Below are positions 1 through 5,068 of a stretch of DNA of 8,606 nt, one piece after another (within the stretch, counting starts at the first letter, position 1; each line of letters starts with the position of its first letter). This DNA is from an uncultured Eubacteriales bacterium (GTDB lineage: Bacteria; Bacillota; Clostridia; Christensenellales; Aristaeellaceae): the NCBI GenBank assembly GCA_902796115.1, contig CADBNX010000198.1, positions 1 through 8,606 on the forward strand. Reading direction: 5' to 3'. The notes beneath the pieces are model-generated. The model saw nothing but the letters and a program-made list of their open reading frames with translations, was not told where the DNA came from and searched no databases. A program made the translations under genes and the position numbers.

Positions 1-732
1 CAGGAGATCTCGCTGGAGGCGGACGCGGCGCGCATCGAATTCGCCACGCACATTTCCTGGCATGAATGCCACCGCCTGCTCAAGACGGCCTTCCCCACCG
101 GCATCCACACGGATGAAGGCATCAACGAAATCCAGTTCGGCTTCGTGCGCCGTCCCACCCACCGCAGCCGTCCCTATGACGCGGACCGCTTCGAGGTATG
201 CAACCACCGCTATACGGCGCTCTGCGAGGAAAACCGGGGTGCCGCGGTGCTCAACGACTGCAAGTACGGCGTGAGCATGCTGGGCGACGAAATCGCCCTG
301 ACCCTGCTGCGCGCGCCGACCTGCCCGGACGGAAACGCCGACCGCGGAGAGCACGATTTCACCTACGCCTACACCTTCTGGGACGGCCCCTTCGCGCAGT
401 GCGATGTGGTGCGTCAGGGCTTTGAGCTGAACGTGCAGCCGCTGTGCGCCGAAGGAAGCGCGCAGGAAGCGTCCCTGATCGCGCCCGACTGCGCGGATAT
501 CATCATCGATACCCTGAAGCAGGCGGAGGACGGCAGCGGCGACCTGATCGTGCGCCTCTACGAAAGCAAGCACACCGCATCCCAGACCCGCCTGCGCACC
601 CTTTTCCCGGTCAAAGCCGCATGGGCGTGCGACATGCAGGAAAACAAAACGGAAAATCTTCCCTGCGAAGAAGGCGGCATCCCGCTTGCCTTCCGTGCGT
701 TTGAAATCAAAACCGTCCGGCTGGCGCGCTGA
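1..732 (+). CDS. Alpha-mannosidase, GH38 family, C-terminal part (5' end outside window)
   Basis: The reading frame is open from base 1 to the TGA at 730-732, giving 243 residues. The start and the catalytic N-terminal domain lie outside the window. What remains matches the C-terminal beta-sandwich domain of GH38 alpha-mannosidases. Visible hallmarks are FGFVRRPTHRS followed by a stretch ending in RFEVCNHR, then LNDCKYGVS with the LALLR-type segment (here LTLLRAPTCPD), and ADRGEHDFTYAYTF. GH38 enzymes are metal-dependent retaining hydrolases that remove alpha-linked mannose. Bacterial members of this type are usually cytoplasmic and act on imported manno-oligosaccharides or glycan fragments. 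The next gene starts 12 bases downstream in the same direction, so the two are probably co-transcribed. The family assignment is confident. Substrate linkage cannot be judged because the active site is not in the window. Confidence 0.9.
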   Translation, partial: QEISLEADAARIEFATHISWHECHRLLKTAFPTGIHTDEGINEIQFGFVRRPTHRSRPYDADRFEVCNHRYTALCEENRGAAVLNDCKYGVSMLGDEIALTLLRAPTCPDGNADRGEHDFTYAYTFWDGPFAQCDVVRQGFELNVQPLCAEGSAQEASLIAPDCADIIIDTLKQAEDGSGDLIVRLYESKHTASQTRLRTLFPVKAAWACDMQENKTENLPCEEGGIPLAFRAFEIKTVRLAR

Positions 733-744
733 CAGGAGGACACC

Positions 745-1884
745 ATGGTTCAGCTCGGCATCGACCGCATTACGGAATACGCGAAGCTCTTTTCTGGAAA
801 GCGTATCGCGCTGATCACCAATTACTCCGGCATATCCTCCGCGCTGCGGGACAGCCTGTCGGTATTTCTGGAATCAGGCTTCCGCGTCACAAAGCTGTTC
901 ACGCCGGAGCATGGCATGTGGGGCGCGATGGACGGCGCGAAGGTGGGCGACGCGCTGCACCCCAAATGGAAGATCCCCATGATTTCCCTCTACGGGGAAA
1001 AGCGCAGGCCGGCGAAAGCGGACCTCGCGGATACCGATCTTCTGGTATACGACATCCAGGATGTCGGCCTGCGCTATTACACCTACATCTACACCCTGGC
1101 GGAATGCATGGCAGCGGCCGCGGAAGCGGGCCTGCCCCTCGCGGTGCTGGACCGCCCGGACCCGCTCGGGGATACGCTGAGCGGCTGCCGCATCGATCCG
1201 CGCTTTGATTCCTTTGTGGGCGCGCATGCCCTGCTCACCCGCTACGGGCTCACCTGTGGGGAGATCGCGCGCTACTTCCGGGCGCGCCTGTGCCCCGGGC
1301 TGAGCCTTTCCGTTGTCCCCATGGCGGGCTACCGCCGCAACATGAAGTGGCCCGAAACAGGGCAGCTGTGGAACCTGCCTTCTCCCTCCATCCACACCTT
1401 CCATACGGCGCTGTGCTATGTGGGCGGATGCTTCTTCGAAGCCACCAACATCAGCGAAGGCCGCGGCACCGCGGAGCCCTTCCAGATCTTCGGCGCGCCG
1501 TTCGTGGATATGGACCGGCTGGTAAAGGAGCTCCGCGCCCGCCTGTCCGAGCCGCGCGTCGCCTTCCGGGAGAGGGCCTTCACGCCCTTCTGGTCCAAAT
1601 GGGCCGGGCAGGCCTGTTTCGGCGTGGAGTTCATCCCGCTGTCGGATGATCTGGATTTCATGCTGCCCGCCCTGACGGTACTCAAGACCTTCCTGGACCT
1701 GTATCCGGATAAAATGGAATTCCGTTCCTACGCGGACGTGTCCCGTCTCTCTTCCCTCAGCGGCGATGAAAGCGTCGGCGGGTATCTCGCGGGCAAAGTC
1801 AGCCTTGCCGCGCTTGACGAAGCCTGGCGCGCGCAGCAGCTGGAATTCGCGCGGGAAACGGAATCCCTGCGCCTGTACCGGTAG
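745..1884 (+). CDS. namZ: Exo-beta-N-acetylmuramidase NamZ-like (DUF1343, GH171)
   Basis: This is a 379-residue protein of the DUF1343/NamZ family, whose characterised members release MurNAc from the non-reducing end of peptidoglycan fragments. Family signatures are present in order: GKRIALITNYSG (18-29), the PEHG motif (54-57), SLYG (81-84), DIQDVGLRYYTYI (103-115), LDRPDP (135-140), PSPS (212-215) and FEATNISEGRGT (231-242), with a C-terminal segment ending SLRLYR. Length is near-typical for the core domain. The N-terminus is MVQLGIDRITEY with no hydrophobic signal peptide or lipobox, so the protein appears cytoplasmic, unlike the secreted Bacillus enzyme. The start is supported by AGGAGG at 734-739, five bases before the ATG. 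It follows a GH38 mannosidase by 12 bases. The usual MurNAc-recycling partners (nagZ, amiE, murQ, murP) are not in view. The family call is strong. The exact substrate is inferred. Confidence 0.9.
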   Translation: MVQLGIDRITEYAKLFSGKRIALITNYSGISSALRDSLSVFLESGFRVTKLFTPEHGMWGAMDGAKVGDALHPKWKIPMISLYGEKRRPAKADLADTDLLVYDIQDVGLRYYTYIYTLAECMAAAAEAGLPLAVLDRPDPLGDTLSGCRIDPRFDSFVGAHALLTRYGLTCGEIARYFRARLCPGLSLSVVPMAGYRRNMKWPETGQLWNLPSPSIHTFHTALCYVGGCFFEATNISEGRGTAEPFQIFGAPFVDMDRLVKELRARLSEPRVAFRERAFTPFWSKWAGQACFGVEFIPLSDDLDFMLPALTVLKTFLDLYPDKMEFRSYADVSRLSSLSGDESVGGYLAGKVSLAALDEAWRAQQLEFARETESLRLYR

Positions 1885-1900
1885 ACCGGAAAGCGCGGGA

Positions 1901-1930
1901 AAAAGAAAAAAGGCGGCGAAAATCCGCCGC
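1901..1930 (-). terminator. Possible intrinsic terminator read on the - strand (hairpin between namZ and VOC gene)
   Basis: GCGGCG at 1913-1918 pairs perfectly with CGCCGC at 1925-1930 around a six-base loop. Read on the - strand, the stem is followed within one base by a T-rich tract, the complement of the A-rich run at 1901-1911. That is the layout of a factor-independent terminator for leftward transcription. On the + strand there is no T tract, and the hairpin lies just ahead of the VOC ribosome binding site, where it might instead modulate translation or mRNA processing. The nearest leftward gene is the glycosylase more than 1.1 kb away, so the role is uncertain. Confidence 0.35.
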
Positions 1931-1947
1931 GGAAAGGACAAAGCCTT

Positions 1948-2319
1948 ATGCAGTTCACGTTTTATCACACCAACATCAATATCACCGATCCGGAGCGCAG
2001 CCTGAAATTCTATAAGGAAGCCCTGGGGCTGGAACCCGTCCGCGTGAAGGACGCGTCGGACGGCAGCTTCAAGCTGATCTTTCTCGGTGACGGCGTAACG
2101 GACTATCAGCTGGAGCTGACCTGGCTGAAGGATCATCCCCAGCCCTACGAGCTCGGCGAAAACGAAAGCCATATCGCCTTCCGCGTGGACGATTTCGAAG
2201 CCGCGCACGCGCTGCATGCAAAAATGGGCTGCATCTGCTTCGAAAATCCCAAAATGGGCATCTACTTCATCGAAGATCCGGACGGCTACTGGTTCGAGAT
2301 CCTGCCGGGAAAGCGGTAG
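1948..2319 (+). CDS. VOC-family protein, glyoxalase I (GloA)-like
   Basis: This is a 123-residue vicinal-oxygen-chelate protein with two beta-alpha-beta-beta-beta halves. By comparison with E. coli GloA, the four metal ligands are all present at matching positions: His7 (FYHTNINITDPERSLKFY), Glu56 (YQLELTW), His75 (ESHIAFRVDD) and Glu117 (DPDGYWFEIL). The YELG and EDPDGY motifs are also conserved. Glyoxalase I converts the methylglyoxal-thiol hemithioacetal to a lactoyl thioester. In Clostridia, which often lack glutathione, the thiol partner is unclear, and related VOC proteins do other jobs (dioxygenases, antibiotic-binding proteins). It is 63 bases downstream of namZ in the same direction, with AAAGGA at 1933-1938 as the ribosome binding site. 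It is probably the last gene of the operon. No convincing + strand terminator follows. The fold call is firm and the specific reaction is a moderate inference. Confidence 0.85.
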   Translation: MQFTFYHTNINITDPERSLKFYKEALGLEPVRVKDASDGSFKLIFLGDGVTDYQLELTWLKDHPQPYELGENESHIAFRVDDFEAAHALHAKMGCICFENPKMGIYFIEDPDGYWFEILPGKR

Positions 2320-2337
2320 GTTCGCTGCGCTCGGATC

Positions 2338-2376
2338 GAGGGAAGAGGGAAAAGGGAAGAGGCAACAGGCAATAGT
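2338..2376. repeat. Purine-rich degenerate short tandem tract
   Basis: The segment consists of imperfect iterations of GGGAAGA/GGGAAAA and then AGGCAACAGGCAATAG. It is almost free of pyrimidines for its first half. It directly precedes long repeat copy A. An analogous low-complexity stretch (TGAATACTGAA twice, about 2703-2726) precedes copy B, so the tract may be a variable part of the same composite element. Confidence 0.45.
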
Positions 2377-2390
2377 TCAGGTTTGGTTGA

Positions 2391-2530
2391 ACTCTGCTGC
2401 GTCAACAGGCTTTCTTCCATCCCGGAATTGAACGAAGTCATCCTGAGGCCATACGGATGCCGAAGGATCTCTCAGCGGCTTCCCGCGTTCCGCTCTTTCC
2501 TGCATTTCTCCCATGATCGGACACATGCCA
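2391..2530 (+). repeat. Long dispersed repeat, copy A
   Basis: This copy aligns with copy B at 2747-2906 in the same orientation. Shared blocks are TCAACAGGC/TTCAACAAGC, TTAACGA-type then GTCATCCTGA, GAAGGATCTCTC, GCGTTCC-CTCTTTCC and CATGATC(G/A)GACA, separated by blocks that differ in sequence and length. The core has short inverted arms ATCCT (2440-2444) and AGGAT (2464-2468) around a variable middle, so it can fold. The pattern of conserved flanks and variable centre suggests a non-coding dispersed element of the GTCATCCTGA...GAAGGATCTC type. Boundaries are approximate. Confidence 0.65.
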
Positions 2531-2558
2531 TACCGGATTCTTCCTGAAAAAGGAACGC

Positions 2559-2609
2559 CGCCCGCAGAAGAGAGATCCTTCGCTTCTGCGGGCGCTCTGC
2601 TGCCCGCAG
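2559..2609. repeat. Two mutually exclusive hairpins, with an inverted copy of the repeat core
   Basis: A perfect 12-bp stem joins 2559-2570 with 2583-2594 around a 12-base loop. The second arm also pairs with a third copy: CTGCGGGC at 2586-2593 matches GCCCGCAG at 2602-2609 (8 bp), so only one of the two stems can form at a time. The segment 2570-2582, which spans the end of the first arm and the loop, is an exact 13-base inverted match to the core of copy A at 2461-2473. The arrangement resembles an attenuator, but no gene is positioned to be controlled in the usual way. Confidence 0.6.
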
Positions 2610-2746
2610 GCTCAGCACCGGGACCGGCTGCGGCGCCAGAACCGGAGCTCATTCACCGCTTGTTTCATAAACAGCGTGATATTGCCCGTTCCCTTAAGAG
2701 GAGAATACTGAAGGCTGAATACTGAAAAATGAATAATATGAATTTT

Positions 2747-2906
2747 GTTTGATTGATCTTTGTTTCTTCAACAAGCTTTTTTCGTTCCGAAACTTAACGA
2801 TGTCATCCTGAACAGGCTGCGAAGCGGAGCCGCAGCCGTCGTGAAGGATCTCTCCGTATCTTGCTGCGTTCCTCTCTTTCCCGCAGTTTTCTTCATGATC
2901 AGACAT
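2747..2906 (+). repeat. Long dispersed repeat, copy B
   Basis: This is the second, longer copy of the element at 2391-2530. It carries ATCCT (2805-2809) and AGGAT (2845-2849) as outer arms, with a variable middle that forms its own 7-bp stem (2815-2821 with 2831-2837) and contains a GC-GAA-GC mini-hairpin at 2819-2825. It ends with CATGATCAGACATG and runs straight into the mini-hairpin array, which copy A lacks. Confidence 0.65.
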
Positions 2907-2928
2907 GATTTCCTTCGTTCTGATCATG
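2894..2928. repeat. 10-bp inverted repeat joining copy B to the hairpin array
   Basis: CATGATCAGA at 2894-2903 is perfectly complementary to TCTGATCATG at 2919-2928, with 15 bases between. The left arm is the terminal motif of the long repeat. The right arm is the leader of the mini-hairpin array and overlaps the first unit's stem. The leader (CGTTCTGATCAT) recurs at 3033-3044. Confidence 0.65.
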
Positions 2929-3081
2929 CGCCGTCAGGCGTATATCATACAGCTTTGCCGTATATCATCCCCGAAGGGGATATCATACGCGAAGCGTATC
3001 TCATTGCGCACTTCAGTGCGCCCGGTTTCTCTCGTTCTGATCATATGCCGAAGGCATATATCACATCCGCGAAGCGCAGCA
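2908..3081. repeat. Array of seven mini-hairpins with constant ATC linkers
   Basis: Seven consecutive short stem-loops can be drawn. Their spans are 2926-2943 (loop GTCA, 7 bp with one G-T), 2947-2963 (loop TTT, one mismatch), 2967-2981 (ATCCCC-GAA-GGGGAT), 2985-2999 (ATACGC-GAA-GCGTAT), 3006-3021 (GCGCAC-TTCA-GTGCGC), 3043-3059 (ATATGCC-GAA-GGCATAT) and 3068-3076 (CGC-GAA-GCG). Linkers between units 1-4 and between units 6 and 7 are exactly ATC; the one after unit 4 is CTC. A repeated leader at 2914-2927 and 3032-3044 starts each of two sub-arrays. Stems differ from unit to unit but stay self-complementary. The array ends at the base before the stop codon of the leftward glycosylase gene. 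Confidence 0.8.
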
Positions 3082-3573
3082 TCACTCCGCGCACACCGCG
3101 CCCCATGCCTCCGTCAGTTTTTCAAGCGTCCATTTCGCGTTCGCGGGGCTGGTGGAAGGAAGGCAGACCGCTTCCCGGCCCGTCACGGGCAGGATATGCT
3201 TTTCATACAGCAGCCAGGCGGTCCTGCCGTTGCAGAAAACGCGTTCGATGGCGCAGTGATCCAGGATCACGCGCAGGTCGTTCGCCCGCACGTCCCGGAT
3301 ACTCGCGTCGGAGGAACCCGTCACACTGCAGCACGCGATCACATCCCACAGCGCCAGATTGTGCTTCAGGATCAGCTGCCGCTTTTCCGGGATGCTCCGC
3401 GGCACCTCTTCCCCGGTAAGCCGCGCAATCACCTTCCAGAAACGGTTCTGCGGGTGCCCGTAGAAGAACCCCTCCTCCCGGGAGGCGACCGACGGAAAAG
3501 AACCCAGGATCAGCACACGGCTGTTCCCGTCATACAGCGGTCCGAACGGATGCGTGATCCTTGTTTCAGTCAT
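3082..3573 (-). CDS. DNA-deoxyinosine (hypoxanthine) glycosylase, UDG superfamily
   Basis: This 163-residue protein matches the hypoxanthine-DNA glycosylase group of the uracil-DNA-glycosylase superfamily, which removes deaminated adenine from DNA to start base-excision repair. Visible motifs, numbered from the chosen start, are HPFGPLYD (8-15), LILGSFPS (21-28), SREEGFFYGHPQNRFW (31-46), LALWDV (73-78), FCNGRTA (113-119) and LPSTSPANA (138-146). GSFPS and STSPANA correspond to the two substrate-binding loops of the superfamily. I chose the ATG at 3573 because family members start close to the HPF motif and AGGA lies six bases upstream. An in-frame ATG at 3600 would add nine residues and overlap the preceding stop codon as ATGA, which also fits translational coupling. 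The gene lies downstream of an ATPase remnant on the same strand, and its stop codon touches the hairpin array. Confidence 0.88.
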   Translation of the reverse strand: MTETRITHPFGPLYDGNSRVLILGSFPSVASREEGFFYGHPQNRFWKVIARLTGEEVPRSIPEKRQLILKHNLALWDVIACCSVTGSSDASIRDVRANDLRVILDHCAIERVFCNGRTAWLLYEKHILPVTGREAVCLPSTSPANAKWTLEKLTEAWGAVCAE

Positions 3574-3596
3574 GTCGTTTCCTGAATATGCAATCT

Positions 3597-4028
3597 TCAT
3601 CCGAACAGATCCTCCGCCGTGATCACCGCCTGCAGTTCACCCGCATATGCATTGTCCGCGGCGCCGCAGGTCGTGACCAGTGTGGAATGAATGGCATATT
3701 TCGTTCCGGTCATCCGGCGGAAATCGGAGATTTTGCGGTTTTCTTCCCGAATAAAAGCCGCGTTCCAGGAACTCAGCCGTTCCGGACACGTATACCCCGC
3801 CTCAGTCAGCGACTCGGCGAATTTATCCAGCTGTGCCCGTTTTCTCGATTCGCTTTGGAAGGACAGATTGCTGATACCTGTATGCTGAAACGTAAAACGG
3901 TGCTCAAAGCTTTCCCTGACCAGACAGGTCTTTCCGATACGTCTTCTGCCGTATACGGCAGCAAACTGAGGTTCTTCTGCCTGAAGCAAAGACTGCAGCA
4001 GCTTTCTTTCTTCCGTTCGTCCGATCAT
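3597..4028 (-). pseudogene. AAA-type ATP-binding protein with large in-frame internal deletion
   Basis: The 143-residue product joins the two ends of a much larger ATPase family, whose members are usually about 450-500 residues. The N-terminal part (1-92) has MIGRTEERKLL, the Walker A motif GRRRIGKT (27-34) and the region through SSWNAAF. Residues from about 95 on (KISDFRRMTGTKYAIHSTLV to the DLF end) are the family's C-terminal segment. The Walker B/sensor region and the winged-helix and nuclease-like middle, expected between them, are missing, although the frame is kept. The junction is near 3740-3755. The start at 4028 is chosen because GGAG at 4037-4040 lies eight bases upstream and the frame begins with the usual MIGR. 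An upstream in-frame ATG at 4061 lacks a ribosome binding site. A short product may still be made, but it cannot be a working ATPase of the normal kind. It may help drive translation of the downstream glycosylase. Confidence 0.7.
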
Positions 4029-4099
4029 CGTTTCAGCTCCTTTTGCCTGCAAAATTTCCATAACGTAAATTTATTCGGAGTTTTGGAAATTTCGTCATG

Positions 4100-4105
4100 A
4101 TTATA
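4100..4105 (-). promoter_or_regulatory. Extended -10 promoter for the leftward ATPase-remnant/glycosylase unit
   Basis: On the - strand the sequence reads TGGTATAAT, a consensus -10 hexamer with the TGn extension. It is about 70 bases upstream of the ATG at 4028. A good -35 box is not obvious at 16-18 bases, which is acceptable for an extended -10 promoter. It faces away from the toxin-antitoxin promoter. Confidence 0.6.
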
Positions 4106-4143
4106 CCATGCCGTTCAGATAAATGCTACGGGAATTGATTGCC

Positions 4144-4184
4144 TGAGTTTCCGCCCATGCGGAAACTCAAGCCGGAAACTCAAG
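4144..4184. promoter_or_regulatory. Inverted repeat plus direct repeat between divergent promoters (possible operator)
   Basis: TGAGTTTCCGC (4144-4154) is a perfect 11-bp inverted match to GCGGAAACTCA (4159-4169) around a four-base CCAT loop. The motif CGGAAACTCAAG then occurs twice in a row at 4160-4171 and 4173-4184. Three half-sites in the space between divergent promoters suggest a regulator-binding region. A bound protein could be the AbrB-type antitoxin encoded next door or another factor. It is not followed by a T tract, so it is not a standard terminator. Confidence 0.5.
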
Positions 4185-4196
4185 TGAAGAAATCTG

Positions 4197-4225
4197 TTGC
4201 AAAAAAGAAGAGTACATGGTATAAT
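4197..4225 (+). promoter_or_regulatory. Sigma-A-type promoter of the toxin-antitoxin operon
   Basis: The -35 box TTGCAA (4197-4202) and the -10 box TATAAT (4220-4225) are separated by exactly 17 bases, and TG precedes the -10 as in extended promoters. The predicted start is near 4232, about 28 bases before the antitoxin ATG. Confidence 0.8.
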
Positions 4226-4228
4226 TTT

Positions 4229-4243
4229 GTAAGAAATTCTTAC
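4229..4243. promoter_or_regulatory. Palindromic operator candidate at the transcription start
   Basis: GTAAGAA-A-TTCTTAC is a perfect 7-1-7 inverted repeat. It lies immediately after the -10 box and covers the expected start site, so a bound dimer would block RNA polymerase. AbrB/SpoVT-fold antitoxins bind such short palindromes, which suggests autoregulation of this operon. Confidence 0.6.
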
Positions 4244-4259
4244 TGAAAGGAGTACCCAA

Positions 4260-4541
4260 ATGTCTCAGTTTTTAACTGAAGTTACAGCCATCTCTTCCAA
4301 GGGGCAAGTTGTTCTTCCTAAGAATGTCCGGGATTCCCTGGCATTGGTTCCCGGTGCCAAGCTAATGGTGCTCAGTGATGGTGAAAACATACTGTTGAAG
4401 CCAATCAAAAAGCCTGATTTATCCGAATTCAGAACCATGATGAATAAAGCTGCCGAGTGGGCACGTGAAGTTGGTTTGACCGAGGATGATATAACTGATG
4501 CCGTTGCTGCTGTACGTCAAAGAAGAAAGGCTGCTACATGA
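4260..4541 (+). CDS. AbrB/SpoVT-family (swapped-hairpin) antitoxin
   Basis: This is a 93-residue protein. Residues about 6-50 form the looped-hinge DNA-binding domain of the AbrB/MazE/SpoVT family, with the typical SSKGQVVLPKNVRDSLALVPGAKLMV and ILLKPI segments. The C-terminal half (about 53-93) is helical and charged, as expected for the part that wraps around and inhibits a toxin. A canonical ribosome binding site AAAGGAG (4246-4252) is seven bases before the ATG. The gene overlaps the following PIN-domain gene by four bases (ATGA at 4538-4541), the usual coupled layout of type II toxin-antitoxin pairs, antitoxin first. A strong promoter and a palindrome at the start site support autoregulation. 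Base composition is clearly lower in GC than the flanking genes, consistent with acquisition as a module. Confidence 0.88.
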   Translation: MSQFLTEVTAISSKGQVVLPKNVRDSLALVPGAKLMVLSDGENILLKPIKKPDLSEFRTMMNKAAEWAREVGLTEDDITDAVAAVRQRRKAAT

Positions 4542-4942
4542 GAATTGTCATTGATACCAATGTAATCGCTTCAGCCATCTTCTTCGGCGGGAAACCGGCA
4601 CAACTCGTTGAATTACTGATGCAGCATGCTCTGAGTGCTTACATCACACAGGATATCCTTCAGGAATATCAGGAAACCATAGCTGAACTGACTGACAGAT
4701 ACCCACAAAAAAAGGTTTTTGTGCCATTTACTCAAATCGCAGCAGCATGTAAGATAATTGAATCCACTTCAGAGATTCATATTTGTCGGGATCCTGACGA
4801 TGACAAATTCATCGAATGCGCGGTGGATTCAAAAAGCATATACATTGTCAGCGGTGATAAGGATCTCCTTGATATCGATACATTTCAGAACGTAAAGATC
4901 ATTACTGTAGCTGATTTCTTCAGGAATTATCTTCAGCAATGA
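4538..4942 (+). CDS. PIN-domain toxin (COG1569-type ribonuclease)
   Basis: This 134-residue protein is a PIN-fold metal-dependent ribonuclease of the putative toxin-antitoxin PIN family. The acidic active-site residues are visible: Asp6 in RIVIDTNVIASA, Glu43 in DILQEYQETI, Asp89 in CRDPDDDKFIECA and Asp107 in YIVSGDKDLL. The length is typical of full-length toxins, and nothing suggests inactivation. PIN toxins stop growth by cutting RNA (tRNA, rRNA or mRNA, depending on the member), and the cognate antitoxin blocks them. Here the partner is the overlapping AbrB-type protein. Translation is probably coupled through the ATGA overlap. The gene shares the low GC of its partner. Toxin activity itself is inferred, not shown. 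Confidence 0.88.
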   Translation: MRIVIDTNVIASAIFFGGKPAQLVELLMQHALSAYITQDILQEYQETIAELTDRYPQKKVFVPFTQIAAACKIIESTSEIHICRDPDDDKFIECAVDSKSIYIVSGDKDLLDIDTFQNVKIITVADFFRNYLQQ

Positions 4943-5068
4943 TCACCGTTTCACCATATGCGGAAAATGGTTGGGTTGCAGATAGGAATACCGTGCCCAA
5001 CCGATTAATTCAGCCACCGTACAAATTCATCTCCATTGCCGCATATGCCTTACCTGTTTCTGACTCCA

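Larger units (their letters stand above)
2320..3081. other. 762-bp non-coding, repeat-rich interval
   Basis: No reading frame here looks like a real protein: the open frames are short, proline/arginine-rich and cross the repeats. The interval instead holds, left to right, a purine-rich degenerate tract, a diverged long repeat (copy A), a pair of competing hairpins, an AT-rich stretch with the imperfect tandem motif TGAATACTGAA around 2700-2745, a second long repeat (copy B) and a mini-hairpin array. It separates the rightward glycosidase operon from the leftward glycosylase gene, so it is a tail-to-tail region that must contain transcription stop signals for both sides. Confidence 0.7.

Noticed and set aside
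874..2217. 447-codon open frame on the - strand opposite namZ and the VOC gene
   Set aside because: It is a shadow of the GC-rich + strand genes. Both of those have clear family motifs and ribosome binding sites, while the antisense product has no recognisable motif.
2513..2725. 70-codon + strand open frame in the repeat region
   Set aside because: It runs through the competing hairpins and has no good ribosome binding site or known motif.
3043..3059. UUCG tetraloop in the - strand RNA of the hairpin units
   Set aside because: CUUCGG occurs, but the flanking stem pairs only in the register with a three-base UUC loop, so the stable C(UUCG)G fold would break the stem.
2908..3081. CRISPR array interpretation of the tandem hairpins
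   Set aside because: There is no constant 23-40 base repeat, units are under 20 bases, spacers are three bases, and no cas genes are present.
4969..5002. Possible terminator (GGTTGGG pairing with CCCAACC) between the convergent PIN and SGNH genes
   Set aside because: The stem is only 7 bp with a loop of about 20 bases and no T tract on either strand.
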